A stretch of 64,000 nucleotides of DNA from Tachypleus tridentatus (Eukaryota > Arthropoda > Merostomata > Xiphosura > Limulidae), in the NCBI RefSeq assembly GCF_004210375.1, contig NC_134837.1:23073586-23137585 (forward strand), read 5' to 3'. The notes under the pieces were generated by a model. It saw only the letters and a list, made by a program, of their open reading frames with translations. It searched no databases and had not been told where the DNA came from. The position numbers and the translations under genes were made by a program. Shown one piece after another: positions 57,188 to 64,000 of this stretch (position 1 is the first letter of the stretch; every line of letters starts with the position of its first letter).

Positions 57188-57858
57188 CAGTGATGACGAG
57201 AAACCCACTTGTTGAGAAATTTATATGCAAAAACGGCTCGTTTGGGCTGAGAAAACACTTTACATAGAAGAGCGAACAACGTTTGACCTTCTTCGGTCAT
57301 CGTCAGGTTCACAAAGAAAGAGGTAACTGACCGAAGCTGACCACATGTTTGAAAGGGGTTGTGTAACTGTGTGTCGAAAATGTAGAGGGCGGTATTAGAT
57401 TTTTGAATATATAATTTTATTTATTATATTAATATAAAAATGGAAACCAGATTCAAAGAACATAAAAAGTCACCTTCACACGTTTTCGAACACTGCAAGT
57501 CAAATAAACACAACATAACCATAGAAAACACTCAAATACTAAATAAAGAAACAAACATAAACAAACGTAAAATTAAAGAAGCCTTACTTATACAACAACT
57601 TAAACCCAAAATAAACCAATATAAAGGAACGCCTTTATACCTATATTAATATAATAAATAAAATTATATATTCAAACATCTAATACCGCCCTCTACATTT
57701 CGACACACAGTTACACAACCCCTTTCAAACATGTGGTCAGCTTCCGGTCAGTTACCTCTTTCTTTGTGAACCTGACGATGACCGAAGAAGGTCGAAACGT
57801 TGTTCGCTCTTCTATGTAAAGTGTTTTCTCAGCCCAAACGAGCCGGTTTTGCATATAA
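57188..57858 (+). mobile_element. Compact Penelope-like element: inverted repeats around a GIY-YIG endonuclease remnant
   Basis: A left arm (57216-57432) and right arm (57642-57863) are inverted copies over roughly 220 bases. The shared sequence includes TAGAGGGCGGTATTAGAT, GAAAGGGGTTGTGTAACTGT and the CTGACGATGACCGAAGAAGG core. The left end starts CAGTGATGACGAGAAACCCA, the family terminus seen at 9.1, 23.1 and 56.9 kb. Between the arms an open frame (57440-57649) has the C-terminal part of a PLE GIY-YIG domain. The reverse transcriptase is absent. A 13-bp direct repeat at both sides marks one insertion event. Confidence 0.85.
57440..57649 (+). pseudogene. C-terminal GIY-YIG endonuclease fragment of a Penelope-like element
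   Basis: Sixty-nine codons read RFKEHKKSPSHVFEHCKSNK, then NITIENTQILNKETNINKRK, IKEALLIQQLKPKINQYKG. The pattern R.KEH....S.V..H......I....TQIL..E.N...R.IKEAL.I....P..N...G is that of the second half of the GIY-YIG nuclease in Penelope-like elements; the GIY-YIG motif itself is upstream and missing. It ends with TAA inside the AT-rich start of the right arm. It has no reverse transcriptase upstream, so it is a 5'-truncated remnant. Confidence 0.75.
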
Positions 57859-58059
57859 ATTTCACTATGGCATCTAGCATTCTTTCCCATTTTATTTGTG
57901 CTAAGGGTTATGCTAAATATAACAGGAATATAAAAATTTCTGGACTTTTGGAAGGCAAGATCTATTTTTACAGCTTTTAGCCCTAAAGTGAACTTTGTTT
58001 CTAAGATTTTGATGGCAAATATCTCACTTTATATTTTTTTAGAAATGAAGTGCTGCAGT

Positions 58060-59760
58060 TTCTGTAGTCAACTCTCTTTTACAAGTTCCCTGCCTTATTC
58101 CATTTCTTTACCTTCCTGTTTTTGGAGGTATTCCTGATTCAACTAAATCATGGACTGAAGTTGTTCACTATCAATACGTGTTAACATCCTTGGTTATTTG
58201 ACTGTTCTAAACCCCCCTTTTACTTCTGTGTCTCATTATAGGCCCCTGCTTGTTATATATCTCTTCTGTCTTTCCATCCTTCTCTTGTTTGATTGGGTTT
58301 GGTTTGACATCAGACTTGCCATGCTAGTCAGTGATTACATAGAAGATTTGGATCTCAAGGGGGCTGATCTGTTGTAGTATGCACATCTTTGGAAATTACT
58401 GTCTGCAGCTAGTTGTGTTATCATGGTTCTCACTCTTAGATTCTCCTTTCATTTATCCTCACTTGCAGTCTTTTCTTTCTGTCAATAAAATAGCCTCTTC
58501 ACCCACATACCTTCCTCTGGGTTTACTCTTGGTTGGACACTGTGACACCTTTTTCTACTTTGGCCATCCTTTGTTACAGTCCTCTAGTCCTCTTACTTTG
58601 GCTCTGGCTTCTAGGCATGATCTAACCTGTTACTCTATTCTTCTCTCTTTTATAATCCTTCTTGACCTCAGATTTATATGCTATTAGTCTTCTTGTGCCC
58701 TCTTGTTGGCACTTATATGACTACCTTACCCTCAGTATGCTTATTAATTGGATTCTCTCATTTATTCCACTATTATCACTTTTTTTTTGGTATGCACTTT
58801 CTCATTTCCTGTCTTAACAGAAATTTTCTTCCTTTGCCTTTATGCATGAAATTTGTCCAGTCTGTTGTCCATTGGAGTGGACTTTAAACTACCATTGCAT
58901 TTTTCTCATCCTTCCACTGTATTTGTCTGTTGCTATTGTTGGCAGGTCTTTTGTCATAGGTCCTCCCACCATCCATTTCTTCCAGGTGCATACATTTTTG
59001 CCTTCTTACCAGCCTGTTCTTTGAAGGGTTCTTGGTCTCACCTTTTCTTAGTTGTCAGATTGTTTTATCCTTGGCTTTTTTTCTTTTTCAGTACCAATAT
59101 TCATTTTTTATTTTGCCCTCTTCATTTTGTTTCACACTTTCGATCATCTTTGTTGTCCTCACCTTCTTCTTTTACCTGATTGAAACCTTGAGTTTTGATG
59201 AATCTCATGGATGACCCATTTGATACTTATTCTCTCCTCCTTATTTCTTATGTTCACTGTTGCTCAGATGTCTATCCCTAAACACTACTCACACCCTCTT
59301 TCACCACACTTCTCTTTTCCTCTCTGTGGTTCAGTATTTTCTTTCTTTTCTTTGGCCATAAACCATACTTTTGTCTCTCTTCCCTTCATCTTCTGGGCTG
59401 TTTAGATCCAGCATGGTTACTGTATACTGTTGGTTAGTTCTGCATGCCTTATCATGCACCTCTTATTTTAAGAGTTCCATTTTCCTCTTCTGTCCCTATC
59501 CTGAGATCCCTCTTTACCATGAACTTTGTTCCCTCTTCCTTTCTATGTCAAGGCTGTTTTGCATTCTGTTTGACACCCTGTTCTTTTTTTCTTTTTACCA
59601 GCCATTGGATGACCTTTTCCATGTTGGAATGTGAATGTTTATCATACACCCATCACTAACTTCTGGTGGTTTTCAGCTTCTACAGATCACCATTTTTCTA
59701 TCATCTCATTGTCTTTGAGTAGAATATGCACCATTTTCCTTTCAGAATCTCTCTTTCCTT
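58060..59760 (+). repeat. Pyrimidine-rich block of unknown origin
   Basis: About 1.7 kb with strong C+T excess on the plus strand and hydrophobic open frames in all three frames (for example 58379-58687 and 58853-59179), which follow from the composition. The composition mirrors the purine-rich plus strand of the DIRS-like element, so it may be a gag-like part of a related element, but I found no motif that proves it. Confidence 0.35.
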
Positions 59761-60505
59761 CAGTAAGATCCCACTACTAGGCTAGTGTTGCCTCTGAGGA
59801 TATACTTATCCAAAATTCACAATTGAGCAAGGACAATGAAACAGGCTCATGCCATCCATCTTGATTCTACACACGCTCCTGTGTGATGGTGTATTCTACA
59901 AGACTGTTTGAGGTTTTTTTGTGTTATATGTGCTTCTTTTTCATTTCTTTTCTTATCCAGAACATACCTATTCCATGAACTACCATGAAAGAAAAAACAG
60001 CATTAGAGAAGTGGTCTTTCTGCTTCTCTGGGTCATGCTTGGTTGCTTTTAAACATAGGATTTTACTGTTTCCAGCAAAAGACCTTTCCAAAAGGACTGA
60101 TGGCAATTTAGGCACATTCTCCAGGTCTTCCCTATGTAAATTTTCCTTTCTTGTCAAGTTCAGCACATATAACTGTTTCTTCCAATTGGAACTTAACTTT
60201 ATTGCCTCGAGTATTCTTTACTTTTTGTAAAGACACAACGTTTTGTGTCTTAGGTTCAGAAATTTATTAAACCACTTTGTTTATGCTATAGTAATTAGAA
60301 TATCATAAACGTTTAGCTAATAAGCCATATTTTAATAGTATATAAGTTTTAAGTTTTTAATTCTACAAAGCAATATTTAAAATATTTTGAATTTCTCTTA
60401 GTGTGATACGTATTTTCTGTTAGCATGTCATCATCCCTATTTTATCCACCACCTCTCAAAAAGGTATGAAATTAAATGTAAATTACACTCTGTAAAATTG
60501 TCATC

Positions 60506-60513
60506 CCTTAGAC
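60506..60513 (+). repeat. Left target-site duplication of the 60.5-kb hAT
   Basis: CCTTAGAC, matching CCTTGGAC at 62770-62777 at seven of eight positions. Confidence 0.88.
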
Positions 60514-62769
60514 CAGTGGTGCACAAAGTCCGGTCCGTGACAAGTCACTGAGTGGCCCGCTATGTCCAACGGGAAAGTCAAACAGAGAAAGTTCACGTCT
60601 GCATGAAGATTAAGTGCTATAGAAGAATATGAATTAGATTAGATACTGGATGGTTCCATATTAATATGTTGAGCAATAAAGAAAATTTAATAAGCAAATC
60701 TTGTTAATGCACAGACATTTAAGCATTGGTGCTTTAATATTTCCGTCCCAATTGTTCTTTGAGATTTACTTATGAGCCCTATTTTGATATTATTTCGTAA
60801 CATAAATGGCAGCTAATCGTAAAAGAAAAGTTGACGATGAAAATCGGCAGTATCATGATGATTGGACTGCGCAATACTGTTTTGTTCAACAACAGAAGAA
60901 CGTGATTTGTCTGCTCTGTCATTTGACAGTAGCAATGGCAAAGGTGTCCAATATAATGTGTCATTATGAATCGAAGCATAAAGATTTCCACAGTGTTTTT
61001 GGTGATGAACGAACAGCTCAAATTGAATCACCAGCAGAACGTTTTCTCAAAACAGTCAGCAGATTTTGGTGCAGCATGTGAGGTCAGTTACGAAATATTT
61101 CGTTGATGATAGCAAAATCTGGCCGACCGTACACTGATGGTGATTTTGTCAAGCAATGTATGATTACTGCATTGGAAAAGTTGTGTCCGGAAGCAGTTCG
61201 CAAACTACAGACGGTGGCTTTGAATCGTATGACAGTTCAATGAAAAATTCCACACCTCTCAGCAGACGTGACAAGGCAGCTTACAAATAAAGCAGCCAAC
61301 TTTGTTTACTTCTCTTTGGCAGCAGATGAGTTGACTGACATCAGTTCAACAGCACAGCTGCTAGTTTTTGTTCGTGGTGTGTCATCGTTTGATATCACAG
61401 AGGAACTGATCAACATGGGTTCCTTGAAGGGTCAGACAACTGGGTCTGCTCTATTCGAGGAGACAGTACCACTGTGTAGTAGTGTTTCATTGGATTTCAT
61501 GAAACTGGTAAGTGTGACAACTGATGGAGCATCAGCCATGACCAGAGAAAGTAGCGGGCTGGTAGCACTGTTGATGAAGCACCGAGGAAAGCAGAACAGA
61601 CAGTTGGTGAAGTTGCACTGTATTTTTCACCAACAGAACCTGTGCAGTAAAGAACTTGGTTTTAGGCACTCATGGCATTAGTGACAAAAAACCATTAATT
61701 TCATCAAATCACGAGGGCTCATTCACTGTCAGTTTCGAAGTCTTTTTGAAGAAATTGATTCAGACTATGGTGACCTTGTGTATCACTGTGAAGTACACTG
61801 GCTGAGCCAAGGGAAGATGCTCAGAAGATTTTGGGAGTTGATTGATGAGGTGATAGAATTCCTCAGAAGCAAGAACAAAGACACAGAAGTGATTTCCATG
61901 ACTGATCCAACATGGCAAGCTGATTATACCTTTCTGGTCGACATGACACAACACTTGAATTATCTGAATTTGAAGTTGCAAGGCAAAAATCAGCTCGTCT
62001 GTCAGCTTTCATGACAAAGTTGCAGTTGTTCTGGCAGCAGGCAGCATCAGACAACTTCGTGCACTTTCCTACTTTTCAGTCACAGCTACAGAAGAATCAG
62101 GACATTGACACACAAGTTTATGTTGGGAAGCTAGATACCTCGATTTAATCCTTCAACTCATCGTTTTATGACTTTGACCAATGCAGATTGTTGATGAAAC
62201 TTTTAGCTGATCTGTTCAGTGTGTCAGTGGATGATTTGTCAGCAGAATATCAGATCAAACTTACTGATCTCCAGGCATCTGACGAACTGCGTGCTATTTA
62301 CTAAGAAAACAGTTTGCTTGACTTCTACGGAAACGTTGCCTGATACATTTGCTAGTCTGAAAGAGAACACACTTGTCCACACCACCATGTTTGGCAGCAC
62401 ATACTGCTGTGAACAGGCTTTCTCACATATGAAACTGAACAAAAACAACACTCGCAGTCAGTTGACTGATGATCATCTGGAAGCAGTCTTGTGTCTTTCA
62501 ACGTCAAACATCAAGCCGGACATTTCTAAGCTCATAGATGACATGCAGCACCATCCATTGCACTGTTTTTGTGATGGTTGATGTATCATAACATTTCTTA
62601 GAATAATGTGCATACTCTTTGATGTGATCGTTATTTGTGTGATCTTAAATGTGATGTCCATCTTGTGTGAAACAACTGTGGAACAATTTTATTCTTCACG
62701 TTTTTGTGGCCTCAACAGTTACGAGAAGTCTTTTTGTGGCCCCTGACTCAAAAAGTTTGTGCACCATTA
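60514..62769 (+). mobile_element. hAT DNA transposon (Charlie/GTF2IRD2-like transposase), inactive
   Basis: TIRs are CAGTGGTGCACAAAGTCCGG on the left and, reversed, TAATGGTGCACAAACTTTTT on the right. They are flanked by an 8-bp target duplication. The transposase reads on the plus strand in pieces. 60806-61081 has the BED-type finger (NVICLLCHLTV...NIMCHYESKH, two Cys, two His). 61268-61681 includes AADELTDISSTAQLLVFVRG and VTTDGASAMT. 61778-62014 has VHWLSQGKMLRRFWEL. 62219-62581 has the dimerisation block CCEQAFSHMKLNKNNTRSQL. Frameshifts and stops separate the pieces, so it is dead. Same type as the domesticated hAT part of GTF2IRD2. Confidence 0.92.
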
Positions 62770-62777
62770 CCTTGGAC
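62770..62777 (+). repeat. Right target-site duplication of the 60.5-kb hAT
   Basis: CCTTGGAC, next to the right TIR. Confidence 0.88.
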
Positions 62778-64000
62778 AAACCACATTTATTATGATCTTC
62801 AACTTTGTTTGGTTACAGAGCTATCAAATAGAAAATCGGACCATTCCTGCCATTCTCACCTGTTGCATCCTCTTTTTCATAATTCATTAATAGGTCACTC
62901 TTATTTGTAATTATATATTATCAATAACCAATAGAAACTCAAGGTTTCTATCTATCAAATTGTGTGTTGTATAACATTATGTTCTGAACAGTTCACAGAA
63001 TGAACATTGTTTTCATGAGAAAGTTAATGACTGGCTTGGATGAATTTGTTGTGCAGTTAGAAAGCTAGAAAAGGTTTTGAGAGGTAAGGGAATTTATCTA
63101 CTTTTTACATGTTATTAGTCTATATTGTTTGGAACATTAGTTGGTTAAATAAAGATTATTAATTGTAGTACTGTGATTAGTATGAAAACAATTAGGGTTA
63201 ACTCTCTTTAAAAACATGGAAAAAGATTTTGTAAGTATTGTTTTTTGGTTTTCATTTTTATATTTTTAGTATAATTATGAAAACAACTAAAATGTGAAAA
63301 GGATATTTTTAGTTAGTTAAATTAGATTAAGTAAAATTATAGATAGGTGTATACTGTTATGAACCTGGAGCTACTTAGGAAAAACAAATGCAGTTTAATG
63401 TTATATTATGAAGCTATTCTAGAAAGAGAAAAAGGGTAATTTATATTTCTTTTGGTGGTTATGAGGTTGGACAGATTGACTGATATCACCATTTTGAGTT
63501 AGAGTAAAAAAATAAAAGGTAAACTATCAAATCTTACTGAAAATACACATTTGAAATACATTAAGGAGGTCTTAGGGATTACAGCTAGTTTAAGAGTTTT
63601 GAGATATTTTAACATATTTTAAATTTTAACATGAAAAGTACATTGCACATAGACTATTCAAAATAGATACTCAGTGTATTCATGGACAGTTCTTTACTTT
63701 ATTAAAAATACTCCACTAAAGAATATGATTTTTGTTTGTTAGAGTTATTAACTGAAATACTGCCAAATGTTTTGAATATCTACACACTATATTAAAAGTA
63801 CTGAATCTAGAAAGACTTTGAAAAAGTACAAAGAGGTCATGTGGTGTTTTTTTTATAGACTAAGCCTATGGTGATAGAGTTAACTGCTTGGGCTTTAACA
63901 AGCAGTTACATTACTGTAGCCAGTGTCTGTTCACTAGAATCATGGTTAACATGCTGTTACCAGTATTTCTTACATTACAAATGTGCCTCACTCCTGCAGC

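Larger units (their letters stand above)
54613..64000 (+). other. Lam: Lamin intron 1 (5' part), continues past window
   Basis: From the donor at 54613 to the window edge I find no acceptor followed by a frame resembling lamin coil 1B. The intron holds the MITE, PLE copies, pyrimidine-rich block and hAT element listed separately. The remaining stretches (54617-55798, 56022-56747, 57872-58060, 60170-60505, 62778-64000) are AT-rich with no recognisable content apart from a TA microsatellite at about 55385-55402. Confidence 0.75.

Noticed and set aside
58379-59659. Overlapping hydrophobic plus-strand frames resembling membrane proteins
   Set aside because: They arise in all frames from the pyrimidine-rich composition; no splice sites, start context or family pattern.
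60424-60463. Possible 40-bp plus exon in the lamin intron (acceptor TTTTCTGTTAG, donor AAAAAG|GTATGA)
   Set aside because: All three frames are open, the translation is proline-rich and not coil-like, and nothing links it to lamin.
62999-63082. Exon-like block between GAACAG and GAGAG|GTAAGG
   Set aside because: Every frame contains a stop before the donor.
1-64000. CRISPR arrays, operons or bacterial features
   Set aside because: No regularly spaced repeats with unique spacers, and the split genes, SINEs and retroelements show eukaryotic DNA.

Overview
This is an AT-rich animal nuclear sequence with split genes and very long introns, made up mostly of old transposable-element debris. Several things point to an arthropod: the first exon is that of an invertebrate-type lamin, there is an abundant tRNA-derived SINE family, and DIRS-like, Penelope-like, Jockey-like, mariner and hAT elements occur together. 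The main SINE (tRNA-like head with a TGGCCAGGTGGTTAAGGC-type A box and a GGTTCGAATCC B box, then a conserved body ending in CAAACAAACA) reminds me of horseshoe-crab genomes. A chelicerate, probably a xiphosuran, is therefore my best guess, but that part is from memory and unverified.

Left part (1-22 kb): a minus-strand spliced gene runs from about 19.88 kb down to about 0.63 kb. Four exons have good splice sites and matching phases (19841-19882, 14516-14698, 13977-14052, 1358-1429); a fifth, terminal exon (627-658) is weaker. The joined frame has a helix followed by a KYEN...DEIDL...EI.EDRG segment and a TRYEKTPEG segment. This resembles the Scm3/HJURP family of CENP-A chaperones, and I offer it as a hypothesis. 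Its 12.5-kb intron holds a decayed DIRS-like retrotransposon with inverted terminal repeats (2.0-5.6 kb), Penelope-like (PLE) fragments and a LINE ORF1. Upstream of the second coding exon is a truncated Jockey-like LINE (17.6-19.5 kb).

Middle (23-35 kb) is a nest of elements. A dead mariner has a PLE foldback inserted in one TIR. A tandem cluster of an LTR retrotransposon family (LTRs at about 25.3, 26.4, 29.9/32.4 and 34.4 kb) has had a 2.46-kb hAT element inserted just inside its third LTR, with an 8-bp target duplication. A short candidate spliced ORF lies at 24.69-24.99 kb.

33-53 kb has no convincing coding gene. It carries about ten tRNA-SINE copies, a second shorter tRNA-SINE family, a pair of 366-bp direct copies encoding the same C-terminal peptide of an unidentified mobile-element protein (37 and 40 kb), a 416-bp inverted-repeat element, three perfect 40-bp tandem units, and a chimeric SINE with an unusual tail flanked by a 12-bp target duplication.

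Right part (54-64 kb): the first coding exon of a nuclear lamin (54191-54612, plus strand) with an upstream CACGTG/GC-box region. The rest of the window is its first intron. That intron contains a mariner-type MITE, a compact PLE copy with an inverted repeat and GIY-YIG remnant bounded by 13-bp direct repeats, a pyrimidine-rich block, and a complete-ended but dead hAT element (60514-62769) with an 8-bp target duplication. No second lamin exon was found in the window.
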